The notes under the pieces were generated by a model. It saw only the letters and a list, made by a program, of their open reading frames with translations, did not search any database and was not told where the DNA came from. A stretch of DNA of 64,000 nucleotides. Origin: Parastagonospora avenae f. sp. tritici 18332-5 (lineage: Eukaryota; Ascomycota; Dothideomycetes; Pleosporales; Phaeosphaeriaceae). The position numbers and the translations under genes were made by a program. The stretch spans positions 62,001 through 126,000 of the forward strand of contig JAFJTR010000074.1 in the NCBI GenBank assembly GCA_022559985.1. Direction: 5' to 3'. This document shows positions 33,403 through 45,453 of the stretch, piece after piece. Position 1 is the first letter of the stretch. Each line of letters starts with the position of its first letter.

Positions 33403-34448
33403 GCTCGCTGGGTATACAGCATGTGTAATGTAGCGTTACTCCTTTGTAAGTTCATCGAATCATCAGACTGTTTGAGAATCGAATACGGGTAGGGAGGCTC
33501 ATGTGCATAGACTGAGCTAGAAATATTTCAACTTTTTCTTCGATCCATTCTCTATGTCCTGTCTTATTCCCATATCTATGATATCCTCGCTTACCTTTTA
33601 CATAGCTACCCAACGTGGTCTTTTACCAAGCGCGAGATCGAAGGGGTCATGGCTCACCGCAGATCGAAAGCTACACAACGGTCAGTGGTTTTTGAGGACC
33701 TTGCGCGGCCATCTTGTTTCTCGCATCCCGCACATGTCTTCATTGGACCTTAGTAAAAGTCTTTGCGACCGAGTCTATGAATTCACTATACAGTCTTGCG
33801 CTTGTCACGATCAGATTCACAGAAGAAATGGATTCCTCGGTCAGCGAAGAGTACACCAATATATTACACTGAACTGAAAGCGCGAATTGTGTACCTATGG
33901 AGACAGTACTTGAGCGGAGGACAAGACACAGTCAGGCGAATGTGCGCAACTTCTGGCTCCAGCCAGTTCTTTATCGGTGGACTACAATTTCATGGATTGC
34001 AAGTCAAGCGCGCGATCCACGGTCTGGCTTGTCGTCGTCCTTCAGCGATCCAGCCTTGAAGAGAAACACTGTCAAGCCATTGGCCAGGTTAGTTGTAAAG
34101 CCTTTCGAGATTGCGAGAGGGATCGGGTTAGTCTGAGGCGTCTGAGATGCTTTGCGAATTACGCCTGGAAGGGTTCATGCGCACCAATCAACTAACGATG
34201 ATGCAGAGATCCAGCATGATCCTCGCTCTTGGGTTTATTATCCCGATTTACTCGCCACTGCCCGCATGGCGCAATCCTCAGGGCCCGAAAGTGTGGTTCT
34301 AATTGCCGGCCTTGGCAAAGATGACAGCTTACCTCCACGATGCCGCCTGGTCCTGAATGGCACTTCATCATAAGCTAAAAGTACATACCTATCTATACGG
34401 CTCTTTATAGCCTTCGTACGATTTCACAGCTTACATTGAGTCGGCGTA
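33403..34448 (+). pseudogene. Decayed 2EXR/F-box-like sequence
   Basis: About 1 kb with no intact gene. Near 33738-33790 the frame reads SLDLSKSLCDRVYEFTI, which resembles the LPRELRDTVYQFLW opening of the intact gene just downstream, and then degenerates. Other short fragments follow in shifting frames to about 34370. I read it as a decayed paralogue, but the similarity is confined to this segment and could be coincidental. Confidence 0.3.
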
Positions 34449-35532
34449 ATGTCTGTTAAACGCAAAGCAGCAACAGTGGACAACCCTCCTGATACCAGAG
34501 GCTTTGAAAGCAGACCCGAAACATCCAGAGTGCTTCGAGGAAGAGTTATACCGAAGTATGAGTATGTTAAGAAGAAGCGGTACATTACAAGGTGCAAGAA
34601 AGTCGACTTCAGTCACATCGTGCCGACGCACAGCACCGCGCTGTTCTTCCAACTGCCTCGTGAGCTTCGCGACACGGTATACCAGTTCTTGTGGGTAGAT
34701 GCGCATATTCAGCAGCGGTACAAAAAGAAGCGTTTCATCGTCACGTACGGCGATCAAGGCGGTTCAGACCTGGAGGATACCAATCATGGCAAGGTGCGTA
34801 GCTAACACCCAGAGAGACCTTATAATCGTTGGCTAATGCATCATGCTGCAGGCGCCTTGGTTATTGACAAATAAACAGATGATGCTGGAAGGTCTATCAG
34901 AATTCCATCGGCACGCTGTGTGGATATTTGAATCTTGGGGCAAGACCGACAAAAAGGAATACATCTTTCCCCTCATCAATCCGGTTCTTGTTCACGAGCA
35001 ACACCTCTATGTTAACAGCACCGGGAGTAGACCTCACCGTGGAGGGCTAGTATACTTCAAGAAAGCTGAGCCATGGCCTCAAGACTGGGCTGGACCTCCG
35101 CGCATCGTAATACTTCGAGCTAACACAATCGGCCTTGTCAATCTCATGTCGGACTCGAGTGATACGACCAGTGATGTGCGAAAAGTCAAGTTGTATTTCC
35201 GAATCCACGACCGCCATTTCAGATTTCGTGTACGGGGAAGGATAAGGATATGGAATCTCTATCACGTACCTGAAATCATGTTCGACTTCTCCGAACTTGA
35301 CCGATTGGCGGTACATAAGCGGCTGCAAACGTTCGAAGTGGAGATTCAGGTATTCAAAGATGGAGTCATTCAGAGCTGCGCCAATTTGGACCAAGCGATG
35401 GCAAATCTGATCACTGAATTGAAGATCGTTGGGAAAGCATTGCTACCAGAGGGTAAATGTGTCCAGACGGAATCTGAGCCAGGCTGGCCACTTGTGAGCG
35501 GCGTAAAATGCATCAGCCTTGTAGTTTCTTAG
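34449..35532 (+). CDS. 2EXR/F-box-like domain protein of unknown function
   Basis: Exons 34449-34793 and 34852-35532 give 341 residues. After a basic N-terminus (MSVKRKAATVD) comes FFQLPRELRDTVYQFLW, the LPxELRxxIY motif of the fungal 2EXR family, which resembles an F-box. Exon 2 has the alternating strand/turn pattern typical of these proteins (YFRIHDRHFRFRVRG) and no other domain. These families are large, lineage-specific and mostly uncharacterised. The intron is GTGCGT...CTGCAG with a GCTAAT branch. It is the one intact gene in a patch of damaged ones. Confidence 0.75.
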
Positions 35533-36441
35533 TAGGAAACCCTCCAAAATTCTATCACAACGACATGTGTTTTCGGGCTTATTGTCGATGTTTCGAGGAA
35601 CAGTATTCGCCACATCAATTCAAGATGTCTTTGTTTCAACATGAAATAGTGTGCATCATTCCTGGATTTTATTCAATCGGCAGAGCAAGTTCAACATGTA
35701 CGGACGCAAATTATGGATGACGTAGTCTGATTAGATATAAACTATCACGTGGCAAAAGCTGCAGGACATCTGGAGTCTCCATGAATCTTGTCGCCAGCCA
35801 TACCATACAGCATTGCACGTGCCATTAATTAAGCGGAGATCAAACATCGACTATTTCGTACGGAGTGTCCCGAGGTCATTGACCGGAAAAGCGGTGAAGA
35901 ATTCCACGAACGCCTGTTCACCAGCATTGAAAGTTCTAGCTACCAAGCATGGTGGTGGCAACGATAGAGACTGTCACAGCGATCCCACAATCAGCTGCAA
36001 CAGTTCATAGGTGGGAATATGAGCAGTCTGGCATATCGATACTGTTGACACCAGATTTGCAATAGAGGTTGTGGAAATTCCTTATTCTAGTCGGCAGACC
36101 TACCTTAGCTACGGTATTTGCAAACAGGCCTGAACCTAGGAGGCTTTAAATTCATTGGTGAAGCAGCGGCGGGAAGGGCCGATGAGTGAAATCTGTCGGG
36201 GCTACCTCCGCAACGCCTCTTTCCCCCAACATCTGCCACTTATTTACCACGTTGCGCTAAGGAACGGGAATTAGAGATTTACAACCTGGGGCCATGTTAG
36301 GTCCATTGGCCTCATTTCAACGTGGCTGCGCGCCATCACGAGCCTCTTGAGGGTATCTCGACATCTCCTTCCTGTGTGTAACACGAATCAGCTCCGCTGT
36401 GTCGAGTTTTCTGGCCAGGGAGAGTTTCCATCGTCTACAAG
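35533..36441. other. Intergenic, 0.9 kb
   Basis: No gene, RNA or repeat recognised. It contains the upstream region of the 7TM gene. Confidence 0.4.
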
Positions 36442-37789
36442 ATGATTCAGCGCATGTACTTATGGCTGCCTCTGTTATTATCGGCAGTATATGCGTCTCC
36501 CTCTGGGATGGCAACACGCGAGCTCACCACGCGAGAGAATGAGAATGTACACGTCACGACTGGTGAGCCCGCCAGAGATCGTATCATCTTCGTGGTATTG
36601 GCTTTGGTCTGCATGATGGGTATGGCGCTCATGCTAGGTATGCATATATGTCCATCCTTCACGCGCATGCTTCAATTGCTAACACTGAACAGGCGTTCGA
36701 GCTCGCCAGCTGCGACGGAGCATTCGAATGCAACGGAATGTCACCTCCATACTTTTCCTCTTCATGTGCTTCATCTTCGTAATTTACATCATTGTCTCGG
36801 CAGCTCTGGTGGTCGGTCAAGGGCTGACCACGTACGACCAATGCAATGTCGCGACCATGGTGTGCTTGGTATGCTATATCGCCATCAAGGGCACAGTGTG
36901 AGTAGATGTATAAGGCGCCCTCAAGTTTGAAAACAACTGACATTCGACTAGCTATACATTCATGGTCGAACGCATCCGCCTGGTGCGATCTCCATTCGTC
37001 AAACGCAGCAAGGACTACATATATCTCTCGTGTCTAGCCATGGTACTAGCTTTATACGGCGCTGTCTCTGTCAACGCCTGCATATTCCGCTACACCGCAC
37101 TGCAGGCTTCAGATGGCCGATGCCATGGTGGCATTCGAAGCATTGCTTCACTGCCCACCCTTTGCGTCAATCTGTTCACCAATCTCGTCTTGACAGCCGT
37201 CTTCTTTTACCTCCTCCTCCCTGTCATCAAAGTTCGTGGTAATGCGCCCGCTGCTGGTTCGCCAAAATCAAAGAAGAGGACATTTCTGGTTGCACACCCG
37301 GATGAGACTGCGGTGCAGAAGAACATCAGGACACTGATGTGGAAGAGTATTATTGGCTCGCTGTTGATCGAGGTCACGATGTTGGCTAATATGGTCCAAT
37401 TCACCCTTACCAAGGGAGAGGAATTGGGGATGATATGCTTCACGATCTGTATGATTGACGGTAACTCTTTCGCTCGATGACTCGGAAATTCTTAGCTGAC
37501 CAGGATAGTTTTCTGGGATTGCCTCGTGATTCACTGGTTGACATTCGGATCATCTGCACGAGCAGAGCGTTCACTGGCGCAATCTGTCATGTCCTCCAGA
37601 GGGCAAACTGGGCGCCAACTGGGCGATACTCCCTCGGGCATGCTCGAGAAATTAGAGAGCAAGCAAGACCCCCTTATCGCGGCACCGAATAGCACACTCA
37701 AAGCAGGTGTTGAACATCATTCGCGCAATTTGTCAATACCGGATTCAATAACGGCTCTACCACCACTACCATATGGAGTCATTAAATGA
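36442..37789 (+). CDS. Signal peptide plus seven-TM membrane protein (GPCR-like layout)
   Basis: Four exons, 36442-36637, 36693-36897, 36952-37460 and 37509-37789, give 396 residues. A signal peptide (MYLWLPLLLSAVYASP) precedes seven hydrophobic segments: IIFVVLALVCMMG, SILFLFMCFIFVIYIIVS, the segment through MVCLVCYIAIKG, YIYLSCLAMVLALYG, the segment ending VFFYLLLPVI, IIGSLLIEVTMLANM and the segment through ICMIDGVFWDCLV. A Ser-rich C-terminal tail of about 70 residues follows. The count matches a GPCR-like receptor, but I recognise no class-specific motif, so the assignment rests on topology alone. Intron 3 is preferred with the GGATAG acceptor because the CAG five bases earlier would create a stop. 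Confidence 0.72.
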
Positions 37790-38458
37790 TGGCCTTTCAT
37801 GGAGTGAACAACCAAGCACCTCAGTGGAGCGCATACGCCTTCGCCTGGACCAGAATATAAGCGAGACTCCCTCGACTTTCAAGCTCAGAGGCTTCGTACG
37901 AGTCGTGGTCCAGAGTCAAAACGCCATGGAATCGCAAACGCCATGGAATCGCAATCGCCGAGATGTGAAAACAGACAACTGATATTTCGTCTTGCAGCCC
38001 CGATCGATCGCGGCAGAGTATGGTAGGTAGTAGATTCGCTGCACCTTCCGAAGGCAAATCTCGTCGATCCGGCACTACTGGGTCATGCGCGAGCTGGCAG
38101 CGCATCACTCAACAATGTTCGGGCAATCCAGACACTGTCGATCGCCTTGAATAATAAGCTCTCGAAGAAAAGTCGAAGCCTTCTGGAGGCGCCGCGGAAC
38201 AGGCAACCAGCCTCGGCAGACTTTTTTCCCATACAATCTAGTCTAATTATAGCGACGCGCAATAAAGACCAACACCAATGCGACCTAGATTCAAGTTCAG
38301 GCAACCAGCCCACGTCTGTGGCGTGTCGCCTTTCATTTCTTTGAATATCGCCGTCTTTTCTCCTGTTTCTCTGTTCACTCTTTCGCTGTTCTTCGTAATA
38401 ATCGCGCAATTTTGCGCAGCCATTCGCTTTTTCCTTTCCACAATAATCATCCGTAATA
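37790..38458. other. Intergenic with pyrimidine-rich leader
   Basis: It contains a 17-bp tandem repeat (listed separately) and, from about 38330 to 38455, a CT-rich stretch immediately before the start of the four-TM protein, typical of a strong fungal promoter/leader. No gene seen. Confidence 0.4.
37921..37954. repeat. Two tandem copies of a 17-bp unit
   Basis: The unit ACGCCATGGAATCGCAA occurs at 37921-37937 and again at 37938-37954, perfectly. It lies outside genes, 130 bp after the 7TM stop codon, and looks like simple slippage. Confidence 0.9.
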
Positions 38459-39643
38459 ATGTCTGATTCGATTCAACCTGCGCCTCAGGCGCAACAGTTG
38501 ACCGATGCACCAACACCAGCAGCCGGAACTCAAGCCTTGCCGACTACTTCTTCGAGCCCGATGACTGCGAACGTCGCCCCTCAAGCTACAACCGCGGCGC
38601 CATCGACCACCACACCTATCGCACCCACCACTGAAGAGGAACCTCTGACCTTGAATAAGAAGCTCAATAATGCCGATCGTTACTGGAAGTTCAAGGGTAT
38701 TCTCCAGGTCCTCGCAATAATACTTGGACTTATCGGTATCGGCACCATTGGATGGTGTGTTTCAACCACCCCCATGAACGATTCTCTTACCTACGGATAC
38801 GATGAATACTGGACATTATGGCCCTCACTCATAACCTTCACCGTCTCCATTATATGGTGTTTCGCGTGTCTTCTCGGTCTTGTCGTGCGCAAGCGCCCTG
38901 TCCATCCAGGTCTGCGTGTATCAATTGATTTGCTCATGTGGCTTGCCTTCCTGGTCACCGCTCTGTTTGCCATGGTATCTCTAATGGAGCTGCTCCAGTG
39001 GGGTGAGTATGGCGACCTCAGTGGTTCTGGCTACGGCGGATATTCCAGCAGCTATGGCGATTATGAGCTGCAGGCCAACGGAACGTGGGTTTGGGAGGAC
39101 TCTCGCGACTCTAGCTCAACATCGTACACGCGCCCGTGCAACCGCACATCCTCATACTCTTACGGTGCCAGCTTCAAAGATTGCGCGGAACAAGACGCTT
39201 ATGTCAACAAGCTCTGGCAAGCAAAGCCGCATCGCGAGAGCGTTGAGTTGACTGGCGTGGTGTGCCAGTTCGCTGGTCTCGTGATCCACTTCATCTTGTT
39301 CGTCTGGGCATGCATCGACTGCCATCGCTACAATCGCACCAAAGTCAGCAAGGATGCTGAGAAAATCGCTGCGAACATCGTGCAGACCATGATCACCAAC
39401 GGCGCCATCATCCCCCCACCGGGCCAAGCGCACATGAGGCCCGCTGGGCCATGGGCACAGCCGCAGATGGGTTACTATCAATTGCCACCGCAGGGACAGA
39501 TGTACCCTATGGCCGCTATGAGAACACCTCAGGGACAACCCATGATACAGCAGTATCCCGCGCCGCAAGGCATGCAGGGTCCCGTTGCGGGCGGCGGCGC
39601 AGGGCCGAGCAATGAGAAGGGCGTTGGCCCCAGGTACGCTTGA
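38459..39643 (+). CDS. Four-TM membrane protein with disordered tails
   Basis: A single exon of 394 residues. The first ~60 residues are Pro/Thr/Ala/Gln-rich and disordered. Four hydrophobic helices follow: ILQVLAIILGLIGIGTIGW, LITFTVSIIWCFACLLGLVV, LLMWLAFLVTALFAMVSLM and CQFAGLVIHFILFVWACI. Between helices 3 and 4 is a loop of ~80 residues, rich in Gly/Ser/Tyr, with Asn-linked glycosylation sequons and two Cys, so probably extracytoplasmic. The C-terminus is Pro/Gln/Met-rich. The layout is MARVEL-like but I cannot assign a family. It is preceded by a CT-rich leader. Confidence 0.78.
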   Translation: MSDSIQPAPQAQQLTDAPTPAAGTQALPTTSSSPMTANVAPQATTAAPSTTTPIAPTTEEEPLTLNKKLNNADRYWKFKGILQVLAIILGLIGIGTIGWCVSTTPMNDSLTYGYDEYWTLWPSLITFTVSIIWCFACLLGLVVRKRPVHPGLRVSIDLLMWLAFLVTALFAMVSLMELLQWGEYGDLSGSGYGGYSSSYGDYELQANGTWVWEDSRDSSSTSYTRPCNRTSSYSYGASFKDCAEQDAYVNKLWQAKPHRESVELTGVVCQFAGLVIHFILFVWACIDCHRYNRTKVSKDAEKIAANIVQTMITNGAIIPPPGQAHMRPAGPWAQPQMGYYQLPPQGQMYPMAAMRTPQGQPMIQQYPAPQGMQGPVAGGGAGPSNEKGVGPRYA

Positions 39644-39818
39644 GGAGAGGATTAAAAGGAATGTAATAGTTTGTTAATAGTCTCGTTGTCTTGGAAGAAA
39701 GTTTGTAGAATTCGATACCCTATGAGCACACAATCAACTGAATTTGCATACTGCATAAATTCATAAATATCTTTCGGTCACTCGTTTGCTACTTGCTCTT
39801 CTGCGTCCATTTCGTCGA

Positions 39819-41476
39819 TTACTGTTGGGGCAATACCGCTGGCGGTCCATCAAGCTTGAAGTACCCAGGCTGCAACTTCTGAAACACTTGAGTCGGATCA
39901 TACTTCTCTGCCACAATCTTCAATGTCTCTTTGCTATCTCCATAGCCTCCAATGACATCCTGAAACTGACTTGCATAGTTCATGTACAGATACTCATTCG
40001 CCAGATCCCTGCTCTTGGCCTCTTCATCTATCCTTTTCAATATATTCGCACATGTCTGCCACACGCGCGCATCATCCTCGGGGTTGACCCACATCAGGGT
40101 CAAAAGGATGTTCAAGACGGGCCCGTCCGCAGGGTCGAGACCCAATGCATTTCCTCCTTTCTTTTGCATCTGCTCCATTTGCGGTACAGTAATAATCTGC
40201 AATGTGGTTGCTGGTACAATGCCTTGTACGTCGGTGATCTTGCCGAATTCCTCCTTGGAGACGTCGTACACGAATTGCACAATTTCGCGATCAAGCTTGG
40301 CCGATGCCGTCCAAAAGCTCTGTCTGTAGCCATTGGGGTTTTGGCTGTTAAGAACCTGCGTGATGTTTGCAAGTGTGTCGAGCTTCGTCGTGTCGTAGAT
40401 CGCCGGAATTTGTCTATATGGCTCGAATATTGCCGGCTCAGCCACAGGATCCGCGTATTCCAGTTCCGCGATGGCCATCTGAGTACCAGTCGTAGCGTTG
40501 AACACGAAAGAAATCATTTGAGTGGCCTTGGTATCGTCGGCTGAGCTCTCACCGAGCTTAAACAGGGCATCGAAGAGAGCTGGAAAGCTCGTGTTAGCAT
40601 AGTGACGATGTCCACCAAACATCAAAGGCCCATGAGCAAAGGTCTCTAAATTGAATTTTGTGACGATCGCAAAGTTATTTCCGCCGCCCCGGAGCGCGAA
40701 GTAGAGATCAGGAAAGGACGTGGGTGAAGCAGTGACGATCTGCCCAGATGCCGTGACGACTTCGTAGGAGTCTACGTTGTCACATGTCCAACCATACTGG
40801 TTTGCGAAGAAGGAGATGCCACCACCAGTCGCCAGGCCACCAATGCCGACGTCAGAAATTCGGCCACCTACTACGGCGAGATTGTGACTTTCGAGGTTGC
40901 TGTAGATCTCACCCCACCGGTTTCCAGGCTCGATGGAGGCAATCTTCTTGTCTTCTGATAACGTAATGTTCTTCATCTTCTCAAAGGTGACTGTGATGCC
41001 ACCCTGTATATTTGAGGCGCCAGTGAACGCTGCATGGCCCCCACTTCTTACAGCAAAAGGACATTGCGTCAGTCTCGATAGCAGGACGAGAGTAGAGACA
41101 TCGACTGATGTCTTAGGCTTGAATATGCATTGCGGTGTAGTCGCTTGCTGTTGCGCGGACCAGAAAGGGCTGGTAAATGCCTCGTAAGATTTGACTGCTC
41201 GAATTGCAACCTTATCATCATCGAAGATCTTTTGAAGAGAACTGCACTGCCATAAAAATTAGTGCAGCTCTCGGTCTTTATGATGCCACTTACAGCAACT
41301 CCGCAGCGACTTATTGAAGATCGTTTTCCAAGCTGCGAAAGCTCCGGCAGATCCGCTACATCAACGCCATTCTTCAAAAGTGCCTCCTTGACATTGAAGT
41401 CTGCAGGCTCGAAGACGTCTTGGGCAATCACCCCGAAAGGCGCCAGGCCAAGCAAAGCCAACAATGAGATCTTCAT
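39819..41476 (-). CDS. Secreted FAD-linked oxidoreductase (BBE-like)
   Basis: Exons 41476-41294 and 41246-39819 give 536 residues. A signal peptide (MKISLLALLGLAPFGVIAQ) is followed by the PCMH-type FAD-binding domain: VRSGGHAAFTGASN, whose His is the usual site of 8-alpha-histidyl FAD attachment, then GRISDVGIGGLATGGGISFF and ALRGGGNNFAIVTKFNL. The C-terminal berberine-bridge segment ends YDPTQVFQKLQPGYFKLDG. Secreted members oxidise carbohydrates or secondary metabolites. No synthase is adjacent, so the substrate is unknown. It converges on the four-TM gene, 175 bp apart. Confidence 0.93.
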
Positions 41477-43202
41477 CTTGTTTCGTTCAAAAGAATATAG
41501 GGGTAGGTCAATTGTGGTTCGGAACGAAGGAAGGTAGTATTAGCAATCTATGCTCAAGAGCGAGTAAAGGAATGACGGTCTTGGAATATACTGTGGTAAA
41601 TCTAGAACTGTATTTATATATATGTGTGTGTAAAATGACATCCACTATCTATGTGTAACTTTCGGCCTGAAACTCCCGTCAATCATTCTCAAGGAGAGAC
41701 GGTGTAGTTGTATCGTTCCTTCGAATGACATCAAAAGTAGTGAGTACCCTTAAAGTTTGAAGACTGGGTACAGTACTCGCCAGTGCACGGGCCCTAGAGT
41801 TTGTGGGTGCTTCGCAAAAATACCGATGCATACCAACTAGGTTCTTGATACTCTAGACTCATAAACACTTATAATGGTTGGCTTAGACAGACAAATAGCG
41901 GTCAAAGTTTGCAACCGGAAAATTCCTGCTCATAAAGGATAGCTTTGAGCCTGTATATATACGAAAGAAAGAAGTTGGGGGATAGCAATACGTTTAGGAG
42001 CGATGATACAGTGGCCAATATTATCAGTCAAGTGATAATATACTTCAGTGTCCATTGGCTGTCAGGTTCACTGTCGAGTGGAGGAAAAGAAGTAGCTCAA
42101 TCCGGCCAATTGCATTTGCTTGTTTGAGCTAACCTAGCTTCAAACGTGGCGAGTGCATTGAACTTCAGAGGGTGGCCATAGTGTACTTGCGGGTGCACAG
42201 ACCTAGATTTTACGTTCGCTTATCGACCTGAGAGGTAATATAACTTACTTCAGCCACGACCAGGTTGTCAGTACCGCGGAGGCGTAGCTGATCGTGAGAA
42301 ACCCGTCGACAAGTGCTAGTTCTAAGGGGCATCATTCTTCCTGAAAATAGTGTTTGCGATCACTTGAAAATACTGGGCGGTAGCAAGCAAGAGTCGAACA
42401 TATCGAAATAAATATGGAATCTATTGGAACAAGGTTCCACTTGTAGTATGACTACTAGCGAGAACCGAGCAGGAGGAGGGACAAGGCGTGGTGGCTGCAA
42501 CGTATTGTATTGACTATATTATTGTAGAGTCACAGACTCGCACTGTTGTGGTGGGTGCCAGCCACACCAGCACATCATGTGACTCCCAAGCACCTTCAAC
42601 CCTGGACTGAACTCAGATATTCTCAACAGAATCACCTTAAAGGGGGAAATGTAGTAGATGTGGTGGTCGAACATGCACTTTTCGAGAAGAAGATTAGTGT
42701 GTGGAGAGGTGCAAGGCGATGAAGGCTTGATGGTTCGTTTACTCTGTGCACAGCTTGATGTCTTTTTATTGCGGTAATTTGGCACACATTACAATCAGTC
42801 TAGCAGGCAAATCCATGGTTGAATGTCAAAGTAGGGATGCCATTATCATTACCTCGTACATACTCGCTCCCGAATGACTCCTACATATCGTACAACTTCG
42901 GGTGGGCATGTCTCGCCCTTCTTCTCCGCGACCAGAAGCATTTCACCGCTTGTCTAACTGTGCTGATGATGTTGCTTTCATACTCCTCCAAACTCAGGTT
43001 GGCCGACTCACCATAGCCATGAGCACTTTTACTTTGCACCTGCAACAGGCGCCGGAGTCCCACAAATGGATGGTATGCGCTCACGCGTATCCTGGTGTAA
43101 TGTGCTCTGTCGGCTTGAGTTTGGCCACAAAGTGACCGTCTCGCTGTGTTTCGGCTGCGTATTGTATTTCTCCAAGAATTCCTCTCACGCCTTCGGGGTT
43201 TT
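41477..43202. other. Gene-poor 1.7 kb
   Basis: AT-rich, with only short chance frames on both strands. It includes the promoter of the FAD oxidase and the 3' flank of the F-box-type gene. No repeat boundaries or RNA genes recognised. Confidence 0.4.
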
Positions 43203-45157
43203 TCAAGGATACCTCGGATCAAACTCATCAGTGTCCAATCCCCATATCTCGATCTTATCCAGCTCCTCTTTTCCTACAATCGTCATTCTTCTCATGGGCC
43301 CAGTACTCCTCGCGTTTATGTTGTTTTCGCGTCCTTCGGGAACATTTGCAGCGTTCTTTGGAGGAAACACGACACCTCCAAGCTTGTATACCAACTTGTC
43401 GCCCAGCCCAATGTACTTCAGATTTCGATACTCGGGCCGCCAGAATTCCGTTGCCATGACGAATGCATGCATTTCCGGGTCCAAAGATGCCACCATATCA
43501 GCAAATTCGGTGCCAGGGCGGACAAGCAGACGAAGCGCCCAGAGCTTTGGTACCAGGGTCATGATCTGTCGGAGAGATTCCAATGGTGGGACACAGCAGC
43601 GAAAGCCTAGTTGCTCAAGGTCTGGGCATGACTGGCAGAGCTTGTAAAGAGCAGTGTCGGAAACTACCCAGCGGTCGGAGAGAAGCAGATGTCGCATAGT
43701 GCGGTGATTTGATTGTATAACAGCAAGATATTCGCCGCCTAGGCTGCGGCACTGGTTGTCTGTAATTGTGGGTGCAAGGGCATTGGTATTTCCATTCGTC
43801 ATCCCGGGTGTGGCTGTCGATGGCGTCGTTGGCGTCGCGACCGAACTGTTTGTCTTGGAGTTATCTTTGCCGCGCCGACTGACAATGTACAGACGCTCTA
43901 GACCCTTGAACCTTCCGAATATCACGGCTTGCTCTTTGTCGACGTGATCACTACGGAAGGCTTTAAGATTTTCTGGAACGCGCTTGACGTTGGTGGTTCT
44001 CCACGCGTCGTCCAGAAACACGGTCATGGGATCAGAACTGCCCATGGAATTGAAGACAGTGATCTCCTGCTGATGCGATTCGTCTATGACGCTGTCCAAG
44101 CCATCTCCCATGAAGCGAGCGTAGAGATTCCAGATGGACAATCGCTTGATGGGCAAATTGCTTTTGGCAGCGATGCATCGACCAAATACTCCCATCAGAT
44201 TCACCGACTCTTCGCCTGCTTCTCGCATGCGTGGGCTCCAGTGCAGCTTCAAGTTTTCTAGCTTCTTCGCGCTAAAGAGAAGCAGCGATATATCGTCGGG
44301 ATAGCAGAGCGGGTCAATATCGTAGATGACTAGCGTCTTGAGATTTGGCATGGGCGATATGATGGTTGTAGGCCGCGGGATTCGCTTCGTCTGGCTGCGG
44401 AGGGTGAAGGAGGTCAAGGTCGAGGAGCGGCTCACGAGACCCTGGTAGATGGTGTTGAGAGGTTTGGTATTCAGTTCCCAGCTGTAAATGTCAGTAGTGT
44501 AGCAGGCGACATGTACTCGATACGTACGCAAAAGCCTTCAGGTTCTTCATCTTGTCGAGAGCGGCGCGCAAGGCAATCTGCAGGACCATGCTGTTGTCCG
44601 GCACACGGCCCTGCTTGTAGTCGTCCTCGTCATGCTCGCGCCATTCCCCGACCACCCTAAAGGACTGGACGTAGTCGGTGAAAGACCGCGACACCAGAGT
44701 GTTCAGTCCCATGGCGAATGGACTGCCGTTGCCGTACCCTTCTGGCCGGCCATTTTCGCTGTTGTACCGTATTTCTGCGTACGAATGCAGCGTGACATGT
44801 TCGTACAGGCGGGGAAGGGTCATGTAGTAGAACAGGCGTGAAGTGCGCGTAATGCGCGCGAGGTCTACAACATTGTCGAGCTGCGACTCTGGTCAGCATC
44901 CGAGGACGAGACGTCTTGATTGTGTCCGCATGTGACGAAGCATCGCGATGCATCATGGCACGTACGTATGTGAGAATCAGTTGTATGAGATGCAGCGGCA
45001 GCTCCTTCGCCTGCGCAGCATTTGGATGCGTCCGTGCCGGAGAGGTGAACCACGAATGAACGGGTGCAGTTATGGGGCGTGGTTCGAGTATGGGGATTCC
45101 GGATTTGGACGGCGCCCCGGGCGCGCGGAGAGGAGCCGCGTTATCTGGCATGGGCAT
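43203..45157 (-). CDS. F-box-type / leucine-rich protein
   Basis: Exons 45157-44966, 44880-44528 and 44481-43203 give 607 residues. After a Pro-rich start (MPMPDNAAPLRAPG), AKELPLHLIQLILTYLDNVV forms an F-box-like motif reconstituted across intron 1, followed by DLARITRTSRLFYYM, typical of fungal F-box proteins. The rest has irregular leucine-rich strands (MPNLKTLVIYDID, LENLKLHWSP, DLEQLGFRCCVPPLESL) and a Ser/Thr-rich insertion at about residues 400-425. Such proteins are presumed SCF substrate adaptors; the target is unknown. Confidence 0.82.
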
Positions 45158-45453
45158 TCGTAGCTGTGGAACATGTGTAACAGAGGGTTCGAGTTTCTCA
45201 TCACATAATGGACGTTCTATGGTGTCGCATCAGAACGATGCACGCGGGCCATTTTCGTATCTGCAGCGCATCGGAGCTTCCCTGAGTCAATCACCGAGCC
45301 CATGGCATTTCGCGTCTTTGACCATCTTCCGCCACCTCCGCGTCCGCCGCATTAGTCCGTCAAACCTTCACTTGAGTTGTCATCCCTAGCACCAAATAAC
45401 CCCTAGACGATGTGCAGGGTGCAGCCGAGCATCCCGAGGTTGCAAAAGTCGCC

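Noticed and set aside
41477..43202. Transposon remnant in the gene-poor AT-rich stretch
   Set aside because: No terminal repeats, target-site duplication or transposase/RT motifs could be seen.
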